Source: DASVEE01 sp036380735 (lineage in GTDB: Bacteria; Acidobacteriota; Thermoanaerobaculia; Gp7-AA8). From it: a stretch of 64,000 bases of DNA. The first letter of the stretch is position 1, and each line of letters opens with the position of its first letter. A program made the translations under genes and the position numbers. The notes below the pieces were generated by a model that was not told where the DNA came from, made no database searches, and saw nothing but the letters and a program-made list of their open reading frames with translations. The stretch lies in assembly GCA_036380735.1 (NCBI GenBank), contig DASVEE010000067.1, forward strand, positions 186,001 through 250,000. The letters run 5' to 3'. Positions 48,228 through 60,300 of this stretch are shown piece by piece.

Positions 48228-49766
48228 CTACGTCGCGCTGTCCAACTGCAGCAGCAGCACCCGGGCATCCGCGTCGATGGCGTAGAACAGCTGCAGTGCC
48301 GGTGATCCGGGCGCCGCGGCCGATCGGATCGAGCGCAGCGGCGCATCCGCCTCTTGAATGCTGCCCTCAGCGTAAGGGTCACGCCGCAAGCGCTCCAGCA
48401 GGACAGGCAAGCAAGCGTTCACACCTGGCTGTTCGAGGAGGCGGTCGCGCGTCTCGCGATATCTGCCGGTCTCCACGAACACCACGCCCGCCGTCTTCTG
48501 CCAGACCTCGAGCAGGCGTTGCAACGCCTGATGCACCCGCCCATCGCTTCCGGTGCCGGAGAGCAGCGCAATCTGCTGGCTGACCTGTTCTTCCGGCAGA
48601 CCCGTCGACTCAGCCACGTCGCGGATGAGTTGCTCGCGATCGAGGATGGGTCCTGTGATGGCGCGCTGGATCACCGCGTCCGCCACTTCGCCCTGGCCGC
48701 TGTCCTCGACGCCGCCCTGGTGCATGTAGGCCAGCGCCTTCAGCGCCTGAGTCGTCATGCCCGCCTCGGTAAAGATCGTGACGATCTCCTCGCAGATCGG
48801 CCTGGCCTCCTGCAGCCGCTCCTGTTGCACCAGCAACGCCGCGATCTGCAGTCCGACCTCGGCCGCGACGATCACCATGCCCCGGCGCAGGAACTCCTCG
48901 CGCGTGGCGAAGAAGGCGGCGAGGGCCTCCTCGACTTTTCGTTGTTTGCCCAGCATGCCCGCCTGGGCGACCTTGGCCCGCTGCACCTCGGCCGTCATCT
49001 CCAGTGCTTCGAATGCCTCCAGGGCGCGCCCGTACCACTGCGAGGCCACCTCGAATTTTTCGAGTTTCACCGCGCAGGCGGCCAGGTTGTTCATCGACCG
49101 CGCGGCGCCGGCGCGATCGCCGCCGTTCTCCGCAAGCTGCAACGCCTCCACGAACGTGTTCTCCGCGCGGCGGTACTGCGTCAGCTCGTAGTGCACCGCG
49201 CCAGACATCTGCAGAGCCTTGGTCTGGCCGATCGCGTCGCCGCAAACCTCGTAGATTGCCTTGGCCGCCGCGATGCAGCAAAGGGCCGCCGTCTGCTCGC
49301 CCAACTTATAGAGAACGAGACCCTCGGTGAGGATGATGTTCGCGCGTTCGACGGGATACACCGTCTTGTCGCCGAACAGCTTCGAGGCTTTCCTGATGGC
49401 GTAGAGCGCGTCGGCCGGACCCTTCAACGGCAGGAGCGCAAGTGCATGCTCTTTCCAGGCGCGGGACCGCAATAGCAGGTCGTAGGAGACGCCGTCCTCC
49501 GGCTCGGCTTCGATCGTATCGACGATCAGCGTCGTCAGAGTGAACGCCGCTTCGCCATTGCGATCGAGCTCCGTGTGCGCGAAGTCGAGGAGATGCGTCA
49601 ACACCTCCGCTGCGCGATACAGCGCATCACCGGCAACGGCGGCGCGCCGCGCTTTGGGCGCCATCCCCCGCAGCGCAGCCGCACGTCCAGCAGGGTCGTT
49701 GGCAGCCGCTTGCTTCCTGCGAAACAGACTGAATGGATAGATCGTGCTCTCGCGCCCATCGGACAT
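48228..49766 (-). CDS. TPR protein paralogous to the anti-sigma TPR protein
   Basis: A 512-residue protein with AGAGG seven bases before the ATG. Helical TPR-like pairs run through about 60-400, for example AVHYELTQYRRAENTFVEALQLAENGGD and NNLAACAVKLEKFEVASQWYGRALEAFE. The stretch FTEAGMTTQALKALAYM matches FRKAGMLTGALSAMAYM of the protein at 41555. It lacks the zinc motif. The C-terminal 110 residues form an alpha/beta segment of unknown type. Role probably regulatory or scaffold. Confidence 0.8.
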   Translation of the reverse strand: MSDGRESTIYPFSLFRRKQAAANDPAGRAAALRGMAPKARRAAVAGDALYRAAEVLTHLLDFAHTELDRNGEAAFTLTTLIVDTIEAEPEDGVSYDLLLRSRAWKEHALALLPLKGPADALYAIRKASKLFGDKTVYPVERANIILTEGLVLYKLGEQTAALCCIAAAKAIYEVCGDAIGQTKALQMSGAVHYELTQYRRAENTFVEALQLAENGGDRAGAARSMNNLAACAVKLEKFEVASQWYGRALEAFEALEMTAEVQRAKVAQAGMLGKQRKVEEALAAFFATREEFLRRGMVIVAAEVGLQIAALLVQQERLQEARPICEEIVTIFTEAGMTTQALKALAYMHQGGVEDSGQGEVADAVIQRAITGPILDREQLIRDVAESTGLPEEQVSQQIALLSGTGSDGRVHQALQRLLEVWQKTAGVVFVETGRYRETRDRLLEQPGVNACLPVLLERLRRDPYAEGSIQEADAPLRSIRSAAAPGSPALQLFYAIDADARVLLLQLDSAT

Positions 49767-49953
49767 CCGCGCACCTCTTTCGACCGCTGAATTGTTGGAC
49801 CGAAAGTGAGGGTAGCAGGGTGCAAAAATGTCTTCAACGTGCGTCGAAATGGAGGTGTAGAAAGACTCTTTTGTGACTTTGTGGAAGGGGGGCGTCGGGG
49901 GCAAGAGCAGCTACAAGGCCGAACCGTCACTGATGATGACGTGCAGCACGCAA

Positions 49954-50913
49954 CTAACCCGACGGAAAATACTTCCACGCGAAGAGATTCTCCTTCGCAG
50001 GAAAGTATTTGAGCCGTGGCTGCAAAACAACGGCGGCTCCCCCTGACATCGCAGGCATCAGCGTAATCGTCAAATCACGATCGTCGGTGTCGACCTCCCG
50101 GGCATCTTCGCGACAAGAGGCCGAAATCGCAGTCCTGCCGGGCCCGTAGACAGAAATCTGAACGTCATCCGCCACGACCTCTTTGAGGCGGGATTCGGTT
50201 GGACGCGACCCAAACCACCCTATTCCCGAAATGCGTCTGGTCTTTCCGAAGTCGTCCAAGTCGACACGGTCGCTTCCATCTGTTTTCTGCAACCATCCGT
50301 GCATCCTGTGGAACGGGAAGTACACAGGCCTATTTGCCGTCTGCGTAATGTACAGCTGAAGGTCAACTACCCAATCGAGATAAGTCTTGCTGACGTCTAC
50401 TTCGGCATAGACAGATACACGCAGTACCTCAAATTCGGGGAAGTAGAGCGGCTCAGAAAGCAAGGACAGGAGTTCCGAGCGGCGCGCCGAACGTGTCGCA
50501 GTTGTGTCGCGCCACGGCACATCGAACCGGGCCGCGCCAGCTTTAACTAGGAATGGCGCGCCTTCGGTGTTGAAGAGCAGAGCGGTCACGGTTCGACCTT
50601 CCATCTCAAAGTTATAAATGTCGACCGGTGGCGCCCACTCCTCTGCAAACTCAGCACGTACCTGTGCGATCCAACTCGCGACATCCATGGCGGGTGCGCC
50701 CGGCACGGTGTGGGCTTTCTCATCGACGCCAATGAGCCACATGATGGGCTGGAACCGCGCGCTGTTTGCATGCCCTGCGATGCGACGTGCAACTTTGTTG
50801 AAGTCGGTCGGCCACTCGCGTTTCAGCTCCACGAGCTGGTCCTCGGTCGGACCACGCCGCACCACTGCATTCATGACACGTAGAACCCAAACCTCCACTT
50901 CCAGCCGTTTCAC
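49954..50913 (-). CDS. AlbA_2/Schlafen-like putative DNA/RNA-binding protein
   Basis: A 319-residue protein with likely GTG start at 50913 (start uncertain; an ATG is at 50874). Residues about 22-70 show the AlbA_2 pattern: EDQLVELKREW, then HANSARFQPIMWLIGVDEK. The rest is beta-rich, containing DVPWRDTTATRSARRSELL. Members of this group act as transcription regulators or nucleases. It is isolated and flanked upstream by a REPIN-like element. Confidence 0.65.
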   Translation of the reverse strand: MKRLEVEVWVLRVMNAVVRRGPTEDQLVELKREWPTDFNKVARRIAGHANSARFQPIMWLIGVDEKAHTVPGAPAMDVASWIAQVRAEFAEEWAPPVDIYNFEMEGRTVTALLFNTEGAPFLVKAGAARFDVPWRDTTATRSARRSELLSLLSEPLYFPEFEVLRVSVYAEVDVSKTYLDWVVDLQLYITQTANRPVYFPFHRMHGWLQKTDGSDRVDLDDFGKTRRISGIGWFGSRPTESRLKEVVADDVQISVYGPGRTAISASCREDAREVDTDDRDLTITLMPAMSGGAAVVLQPRLKYFPAKENLFAWKYFPSG

Positions 50914-50935
50914 AGCGGGAAGTGTACTGCGGTGT

Positions 50936-51083
50936 GAGGACAGACACTCTTGTCTGTCCCGCGAGGAAGGACGCGATGACGGCGCTCCTCCGCACACCCC
51001 GCTGGAACTTCGTGCCTCGCTGGACGACGCGCCGCCCTCCGTAGCGACTCCTTCGCGGGACAGACAAAGGTGTCTGTCCTCCA
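50936..51083. repeat. REPIN-like element (GACAGACA hairpins)
   Basis: Two inverted copies of a unit containing GACAGACACTCTTGTCTGTC and CCCGCGAGGAAGGA stand at 50936-50970 and 51049-51082, about 78 bp apart. Each unit itself folds (GACAGACA, TGTCTGTC). This two-REP layout is that of a REPIN, mobilised by RAYT transposases elsewhere in many genomes. No RAYT is in this window. Confidence 0.75.
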
Positions 51084-51167
51084 CTCTCCTTCGCGGGCGC
51101 CTCCTCGTGCGTGCTCCACGGACAGGTCAGTAGACACCGGTGGGGTCCGTCACGTGCTCCGCGGGCG

Positions 51168-51200
51168 CATCAGTCCTATTCGTCCGATTCGTCCTGTCAA
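51168..51200. repeat. single-arm 9-bp GTCC-family array
   Basis: GTCCTATTC, GTCCGATTC, GTCCTGTC are three degenerate nonamers of the same family as the GGAC elements but without a partner arm. The rest of the 51084-51391 gap shows no gene. Confidence 0.65.
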
Positions 51201-51391
51201 TCTCTACAGTGACACTGCACACCTCCACCGGTGCGGAATGGAACATGGACGGAATGCGGGATTCGTGTATCATCGCCGCCAATCGGCCCAAAAGGCACCA
51301 ATAACAACCTGAAGACGTAGAGCAGTCTTGCTTCGTGCTGCGGAGCTTTTGTGTCTGCGCATGGGGGAGCTGTCTCGGCAAAAGGCGACCC

Positions 51392-54300
51392 ATGAGAACT
51401 CAGAGGACGATCCTCTCTTCGCGCACGTTCGGATTCGGCAACCTGTCAGTCCGGCGCCCGCTCGCAGCACTCCTCGCTTACCTGATGCTGCTCCAGCCGG
51501 TGGCGCTGCAAGCCTCCGAGCTCAACGCGATGCGCGCGCAGCAACCAGGCGCCGCCGCGCCCTTCGGGCCGATCGATCTCAGCGTGCCGCCCTCGGCGGA
51601 AGCGGCGTCGCCCGGACCGCTGCAGAGCGAAGAGGCAGCGATGCCCGCCGTGCTGCCCGTCGTCGCCGCGCCGAAGAGCGTGGAGAGCGCGTTCGCGGTC
51701 GTCTTCGCGACGCTTTCGACATCCTTCAACGACCACTCGGGGATCGACCACCACCAGCCGAGCGGCAACGTCGTCGTTGCCTCGTCCGTGGCCGGTGCGC
51801 CGAGCCTCGCGCTGATCGCGGCCGACGGCACGCATCGCCCCTTCTCCAACCTCAGCGGCCTCACGGGCCCCGTGGCCATCGCCACCGCGCGAACCACCGT
51901 CGTGGGCGGCTTTACCGCGGGGGAGGTGTTCACCTCCACGAACAACGCGGGCGTCATCAACCGCGTCGCCGCCGACGGCTCCTCGTTCCGCACGATCGCC
52001 CTCGGCGGCGAGACCGGCTCCATCACCGGGCTGCACCTCGATGGTGAGCTCTACGCCGTCACCAGCAGCGGCTCCGTCTGGCGCGTCAACGCGGCCGGCG
52101 CCGCCACGCGCATCGCCACGCTCAGCGCGCAACTGACCTCCATCACCACGATCCCGAACGACGCGGGCCGCTACGGTCCGATCGCCGGCAAGCTCCTCCT
52201 CGGCGCCGCCGGCCAGTCGCTCCTCTACGCCGTCGACCTCCTCGGCAACGTGGCCACGATCCCGACGGGCATCGTCGCGGCCGACGTCGACGTGATCCCG
52301 CCGCACCAGAACTTCTTCGCCGTCGATTCGGCCTCGCGCACGCTGGTCGGCGCGCCCGACGACGCCTTCGCCGGCCTGCACGGCGACATCCTCATCGCGC
52401 AGAGCGCGCCCGGCGTCCTCGCGCGCATCCGCTGGGACGGCACGCAGTTCGAGGTGGCGCAGCTCGGCAGCGCCGCACGCTTCGATCGCGTGGCCTTCTC
52501 CGCCGCCGGCATCGCGCCGATCGTCCCGGTCAAGCGCGTCTACGACGCCATCGCCGTCGTGCGCCACGCGCCGGAGCTGAACAGCGGCCGCGTCGAAGGG
52601 TCGCTCTGGCAGCTCGAAGCGGAGAGCGTCACGCTCGACGGCACCGACGTCATCACCACCGACCTCCTCATCCCCGGCACGCCGCAAGTCATCCTCGGCA
52701 GCGGCAAGCCGTCGTTCGGCGGCGTCATCGCCGGGACGGAGAGCGCGTCACCGTCGACGCACACCGTCACGATCGCGAACAACGCGATCCTGCGGCACCT
52801 CGTGAATCGCACCAACCCCATCGTCCTGACGCCGGTTGCGGCGCCGGCGCTGCCGTCCGGCACGCGCGACGTGACGCTGACACAGGAAGGATCGATTGGC
52901 GATCCGGCGACGCTGCGCAACCTCGGCATCTCCGGCAAAGCGGGCGCGGTCGCGGTCCCGCCGGGCACGTACGGCAACTTCGAGGCGACCGGCCGCACGG
53001 CCTTCGTCTTCGGCGCCGCCGGCGTGACCACGACGTACAACCTGCAGAGCCTCAAGCTCGGCGGCGGCGCCGAGCTGCGCCTCGCCGGCCCCGTCGTCAT
53101 CAACGTGACCACGGCCGCGCTGGCCGGCTCGACGATCGGCGCCGCTTCGACGCCGAAGAACCTCATCCTCCAGGCAACCGGCACCGTCAGCGTCACGGGC
53201 AACGCGATCCTCTACGGCATCGTGCGCGCGCCGCAGTCGACGGTCACGATCGACGGCAACAGCCGCATCCGCGGCACGGTCACGGTCGATCGCCTGCAGA
53301 TCAGCGGCAACGGCGTCCTCGAGATCACGGAGAACGACGTCCCGCCGCCGCCGGTGAACCGTCCCCCGACGGTCGATGCCGGTGGCGATCAGACCACGAC
53401 GCTGCCGAACGACACCGTCACGCTCGCCGGTGTGGCGAACGACGACGGCCTCCCCGCCGGCAGCACGCTGAGCGTGCAGTGGACGAGCGTCAGCGGCCCC
53501 GCGGCTGTGACGTTCGGCGACGCCACCATGGCGGCGACGACCGCCACGTTCACGGAGCCCGGCACCTACGTCCTGAAGCTCACGGCGAACGACACGCTGC
53601 TCGCCTCGTCGGATGAAGTGACGATCACGGTCATCCCCCGCAACCAGCCGCCGGTCGTCGACGCGGGCGCCGATCAGACGATCGAGCTGCCGAACGCGGC
53701 CTCGCTCGCCGGCAACGTGTCGGACGACGGTCTCCCGTATGGCTCGACCGTGCAGACGACGTGGAGCCAGACGAGCGGCCCGGGCACGGCGACGTTCGCC
53801 AACGCTTCGTCGCTCGCCACCACCGTCACGTTCAGCGCCGCGGGCACGTACACGTTCACGCTCAGCGCGACAGACAGCGAAGCGACCGTCACCGACACGG
53901 TGACGATCACCGTCCATCCCGAGAACCAGCCGCCGGTGGTCAACGCCGGCGACGATCAGTTCCTCGTCTTCCCGGCCGCCGCCACGCTGAACGGCACGGC
54001 GACCGACGACGGCTGGCCCGCCGGCTCGACGCTGACGACCGCCTGGGCGCAGGTCAGCGGCCCCGGTTCCGTCACCTTCGCCGACGGCAGCAAGCCGGCG
54101 ACGACGGCCACGTTCTCCGTTGCCGGCGTCTACGTCCTCCGCCTCACCGCGAGCGACGGCCGCGCTTCCGCCAGCGACGACGTCACGCTCATCGTCGATC
54201 CGGAGAACGCGGCGCCGGTGGTCAGCGCCGGCGTCGATCAGACCATCGAGCTCCCGAACCGGGCCACGCTCACCGGCAGCGTCACCGACGACGGCTGGCC

Positions 54301-57300
54301 GCGCGGCTCCACGCTCACCTCGACCTGGTCGCAGGTCAGCGGCCCCGGTACGGCGAGCTTCGCCGACGCCACGAAGCCCGGCACCATCGCCAGCTTCAGC
54401 ACGCCCGGCACGTACGTCCTGCGCCTCACCGGCAGCGACGGCACGCTCTCCGCCAGCGACGACGTCACCATCACGGTCGATCCGCTGAACGAGCCGCCGG
54501 TGGTCAACGCCGGCCCCGATCAGGCGATCGAGCTGCCGAACGGCGCTTCGCTGGCCGGCTCCGTCAATGACGACGGCTGGCCGCGCGGCTCCACCGTCAC
54601 GTCGAGCTGGAGCTTCGTCAGCGGCCCGGCCGGCGTGACGTTCGCCGATGCTTCGAAGCCCGTCACCATCGCTTCGTTCACCGAGCCAGGCACGTACGTC
54701 GTCCGCCTCACCGCGACCGACGGCCGCGAGACCGTCAGCGACGACGCCATCGTCACCGTCTATCCGCAAAACCAGCCGCCGGTGGTCAACGCCGGCCCCG
54801 ATCAGCAACTGCGCCTCCCGGCCGGCGCCTCGCTCGCCGGCAGCGCGTCGGATGACGGCTGGCCGTTCGGCTCGTCGCTCATCACCACCTGGAGCCTGGT
54901 CAGCGGCCCCGGCACGGTGACGTTCGCCGCGCCGCAGTCGCCCGCCACCAGCGCCACCTTCAGCACGGACGGCACGTACGTCCTCCGCCTCACCGCCACC
55001 GACTCGCGCGAGACGGTGCACGACGACGTCACCGTCGTCGTCCTCCCGGCGAACATCGCCCCCACCGTCGAAGCGGGTGAGCCGCAGACCGCCACGCTGA
55101 ACCGCAACCTCCTGACGAACGGCGGCAACGAAGAGCCGCTCGTCGACGGCAGCGTCGCCCACTGGACCGCCGTCTCCGGCGCCTGGACGCGCGGCGGCTC
55201 CTTCCCCTTCAGCACGGAAGGGGAGCAGCTCTTCGCCACCACGGATGCCACCGCCGAGCTGACGCAGAACCTCGACGTCCGCGCGTTCGCGCCGGGCCAG
55301 ACCTTCGCCTTCGAGGGCTACGTTCGCACGGGCGAGGAAGCGGCGTTCGACGCGCCGCGTGTCGTCGTCGAGTACCGCGACGCGACGCAGGCGCTCGCCA
55401 CCTTCGAGTTCACCACCGATGCCGCGCTCCTCGAGTGGACGCGCATCGCCGACACGCGCGTCGCGCCGGCCGGCACGACGACGATCCGCGTGCGCCTCAT
55501 CGCCACGCGCAACAGCGGCGCGACCACGGACGTCTGGTTCGACGGCTTCTCGCTGCGCGCCACCGGCGCCGCCGCGCTGACGCTGGCCGGCACCGTCACC
55601 GATGACGGCCTCCCCGCCGGCTCCACGCTCACCACCACGTGGAGCGGTCCGGCGAGCGTCGTCTTCGGCAACGCCGCCGCCACCACGACCAGCGCCGCCT
55701 TCACCGCCGTCGGCACGTACACGCTGCGCCTCACCGCGAACGACGGCGAGTTTTCGGCGCACGATGAAGTCGACGTCACCGTCGGCCGCGCCAACGCGCC
55801 GCCCGTCGTCGAAGCCGGTGCGAAGCAGGAGCTCCGTCTCCCCGCCACCGCCTCGCTCAACGGCAGCGTCGTCGACAGCGACGGGCCGTCGCTCAGCGTG
55901 ACGTGGACCTCCATCGCCGGCAACGCGCCCGTCACCTTCGCCGACGCGACGTCGGCGGCCACCACCGCCACCTTCACGGCGCCCGGCACCTACGTGCTGC
56001 GCCTCACCGGCAGCGACGGCCTCGCCACGATCCACGACGAAGTGATCATCGTGGTCAAACCGGCCAACCGCGCGCCGCAGGTCAACGCCGGTCCCGACCA
56101 GACCATCACCCTGCCGTCGGCGGCCGCGCTCACCGGCACGGCCATCGATCCGGAGGACAACCCGCTGACGATCGTCTGGACGAAGGTCAGCGGCCCCGGC
56201 GCCGTCACCTTCCTCGCGCCGTCGTCGCCCGCGACCACGGCCTCGTTCAGCGTCGCCGGCACGTATGTCCTGCAGCTCTCGGCCGACGACGGTGAGCTCT
56301 CCGACAGCGACGAGGTCACCGTCATCGTCGAGCCGGAGCCGATCAACCAGGCGCCGGTCGTCAGCGCCGGCCCCGACCTCTTCGCCCAGGTCGGCCAGGA
56401 CGTCGCGCTCAACGGCAGCGTCACGGATGACGGCCTGCCGCCGCTCGCCGCCGTCACCGCCGCCTGGTCGCAGGTCAGCGGTCCCGGTGTCGCCGCCTTC
56501 AGCGACCCGAGCGCGGCCGGCACCACCGTCACGTTCGACAAGGCCGGCATCTACGTCCTGCGCCTCACCGGCAGCGACACGCTGCTCAGCACCAGCGACG
56601 ACGTACGCATCACCGTGCGCAGCGCGCCGGTCGCGGCGTTCACCGTGCCGGGCCCGCAGCGCAGCGTCACCGCGCTGGAGAACAACCTCGCCGGCGTGCA
56701 GAACGGCGCGCAGGTCGTCGCCGTCTCCGGCATCAGCAGCACGAGCTTCGTCGCCGAGAACGCGCTGGACGACAGCACCTCCACGCGCTGGCGCTCCCTC
56801 GTCGCGAACAACCAGTGGCTGATCGTGCAGCTCGCCGGCACCGAGAACGCGCCGCGCTCCTTCGACCGCATCCGCTTCATCAGCGGGCCGAGCAGCGAAG
56901 CGGTGAAGAACTTCCGCATCGACGTCTCGACCACGACGACGGACGAGGCGGCGTTCACCACCGTCCTCACCGGCGTCGGCGGCACCAGCGAGCGCTGGCA
57001 GGAGTACCGCCTCTCCGCCTCCGTCGCCGCGCGCTACGTCCGCTTCTTCGCCATCGACGCGCAGGTCGCCACCTCGGTCGTGGGGCTCCGCACGCTGCAG
57101 GTCGTCGGCAGCCGTCTCTCCGGCATCCCCACCTTCCTCGCCGCCGCGAACGTCGCGACGGCTACCGAGGAGGCGACGGTGATTGCGCAGACGGCGGGGT
57201 CGGGGGTGAACGCGCTGGACGGCAACCCCGCCACCGCGTGGGCCACGTCGTCGACGCGCCTGACGAACCAGTCGTTCACCATCGACTTCAACACGCAGCA

Positions 57301-60300
57301 CACGTTCGACCGCATCCGCCTCTTCAACCTCGACGACTCCACGCTGCCGATCCAGCGCGCGGTCAAGGACTTCCGCGTCGAGGTCTCGAACGACAACGTC
57401 AACTACACCGCCGCCTTCACCGGCGTCGCACTGAACGCGAACCCGGTGCAGGAGTTCACGTTCCCCGCTGTCACCGCGCGCTACGTCCGCTTCTTCGCCG
57501 TCAACAACTACGGCTCGACCTCGGCCCTCGGCATTCGCGATCTCGAGATCATCTCCGTCTACGCCGGCAAGTCGTCGGTCTCCAGCTACAACGGCGTGGC
57601 GAACCAGCCGGAGCACGTGTTCGACAACGACATCAACACGGCATGGCTCACCGGCAACGGCCGCATCACGAACCAGTCGCTGAAGTTCGAGCTCGGTGCC
57701 GACACCGTCGGCCCGGTGGCCGCGCTGTCGCTGCAGGGCTACAGCAGCGTGTCGACCGACGTCGTCAAGGACTTCGAGCTCTTCGCCTCGACCACGACGG
57801 ACGACGACAGCGCCTTCACCTCGATCCTCACCGGCACGAACCTCAACAACGGGCTGCTGCAGACGTTCGCCTTCCCGGGCGGCCCGATCCGCGCGCGCTA
57901 CTTCCGCTTCGTCGCGAAGAACAACTACGGCTTCACCAGCTACATCCGCATCGGCACGCTGCACCTGCTCGGGCCGGGCAGCGACGGTCACGTCCTCTCC
58001 GCGCCGGGCACCGCGCCGGCGCAGCCCAAGGCCAGCTCGCCGGCGCTGATCGCCAACGGCGCGACGATCGTGGCCGTCAGCTCCGGCGCGCCGCAGAACA
58101 TGCTCGACTACGTCTCCAGCGCGCCGTGGAGCACCAGCGGCAGCCTGGCGACGCAGTTCGTCAAGATCCAGCTCGGCGGCACCACGCCGCACGTGCTGAC
58201 GGGCGTCGTGCTCGCGCAGCGCTCCGACACCAGCTCCACCACCGACTCGGTCAAAGACTTCGAGCTGTGGGTCTCCTCCACCACGTCCGACGACGCCGCC
58301 TTCACGCGCGTGCTGACGGCGCAGATGACCACCTCGAAGGCGCAGCAGTTCTTCACCTTCCCGGCGGTCGAGGCGAAGTTCCTCAGGTACGTGCCGAAGA
58401 CGACGCACGGCAGCACGACCACGTTCTCGACCGGCTTCTTCGACGTCATCCTCGAGCAGCCGGTCGCCGGCGTCTACGGCGGCTCGAGCTCGCGTGAAGC
58501 GCGCTTCGGCCCGCAGCAGGCGTTCGACAACAACACGTCCTCGACCTGGATCTCGGCCACCAACGCCGCCACCGATCAGTACCTCGACCTCGCCCTCGGC
58601 GACTCGATGAAGCTGTACGGCGTCACGATCTGGCCCGACGCCAACGGCTATCCGAAGGACTTCGAGATCCGCGTCTCCAACACGTCGACCGACGCGTCGG
58701 CGTTCACCACCGTCTACAGCGGCACGATGCCGCAGACGACGGCGACGCAGCAGATCGCGTTCCACCGCGTGGCGGAAGCGCGCTACGTCCGCTTCTTCTT
58801 CAAGAACGGTTACGCCACGACCGGCATCGCCGTGCGCGAAGTGGCCGTGACGGCGTTGCCGAACAACGGGGCGACGCTCATCAGCTACTCCTCGACGAAC
58901 ACGACGAGCTTCGTGCCGTCGTCGATCATCGACGTCGACTTCGACACCGGCGTCTGGCAGAGCGCGACCAACCTCAGCACGAACCAGCAGATGACGATCG
59001 CGCTGCAGCCGACGCAGACGTGGACCGTCGATCACGTCGGCCTGCAGCAGCGCATCGACTGCGTCGGCTGCTACATCACCAACTCGCCGCGCCAGTTCGA
59101 GCTGCAGGTGTCGACCGACGTCGACGCGCTCGTCTGGAAGACCGTCTACAGCGGCACGATGCGCAGCACCGACGCGCGCATGCAGCACTTCTGGTTCCCG
59201 GCGACGCAGGCGCGCTACGTCCGCCTGCGCATGATCAACGCGTGGGGCGGCACGTCGCTGGCGCTGTCGAACTTCGTCGTCTTCTCGCCGCAGATCGGCG
59301 CGCTCACGCCGCACTTCCTCGACACCTCGGTGCCGGGCGACAGCAGCATCACGAGCTGGCAGTGGAGCTTCGGCGACGGCGGCGTCAGCACGCAGCGCGA
59401 TCCGTCGCACACGTACGCGGAGCCGGGCCTGTACGACGTCAGCCTCACCGTCACCGACGCCAACGGCCTCACCAGCACGCGCACCACGCCGTACGCGGTG
59501 GAGGGCGCGCCGCGCGTCGACTTCACCATGGCGCCGCAGCCGTCGAACGAAGGCTCGGCCGTCACGTTCACCGACACCTCCTCCTCCGACTTCGGCGGCA
59601 TCGGCGCGCGCGAGTGGGTGTGGGGCGATGCCACGGCGAACACGCAGGACGCCGTCTCCACGCCGCACACGTACGCCGACAACGGCACCTACAACGCCAC
59701 GCTGCGCGTCACCAGCGCCCGCGGCGTCCGCGGTACGGCCACGAAGCCCGTCACGGTGCTGAACGTGGCGCCGACCGGAACGCTCGGTGTGGACAAGAGC
59801 GTGCCGTGGGGTGACGACTGGGCCATCGGCTTCAGCGTCAACGACGTCGGCACCGTCGACCGCAACTCGCTCCTCTGCCGCTTCGACTTCGGCGACGGCC
59901 AGACGAAGGACGTCGTCAACTGCCGCGGCACGTACACCGGCCACGTGTACGCCAGCCCCGGCGTCTACAACGCCACGCTCACCGTCACGGACAAGGACGG
60001 CGGCGTCGGCACCGACGCGGCCGTGATCACCGCGACCAAACGCGCCACGGTCGTCAGCTACAGCGGCGGCCGCGGCGTCCAGCCGGGCTCCCCGCTGACG
60101 TTCGGCGCGACGCTCCGCGACACCAACTTCCACACCTACATCGCCGGCCGCACGATCACCTTCACGATCGAAGGGCAGGCCGTCACCGCGGTGACGAATG
60201 CCGAGGGGTATGCGGAGGCGACGATCATCTATGGTGGGACGGCGGAGCAGCCGACCATCGTGGCCGCCTTCGCCGGCGACGACCGTTACTTCGGGCACAG

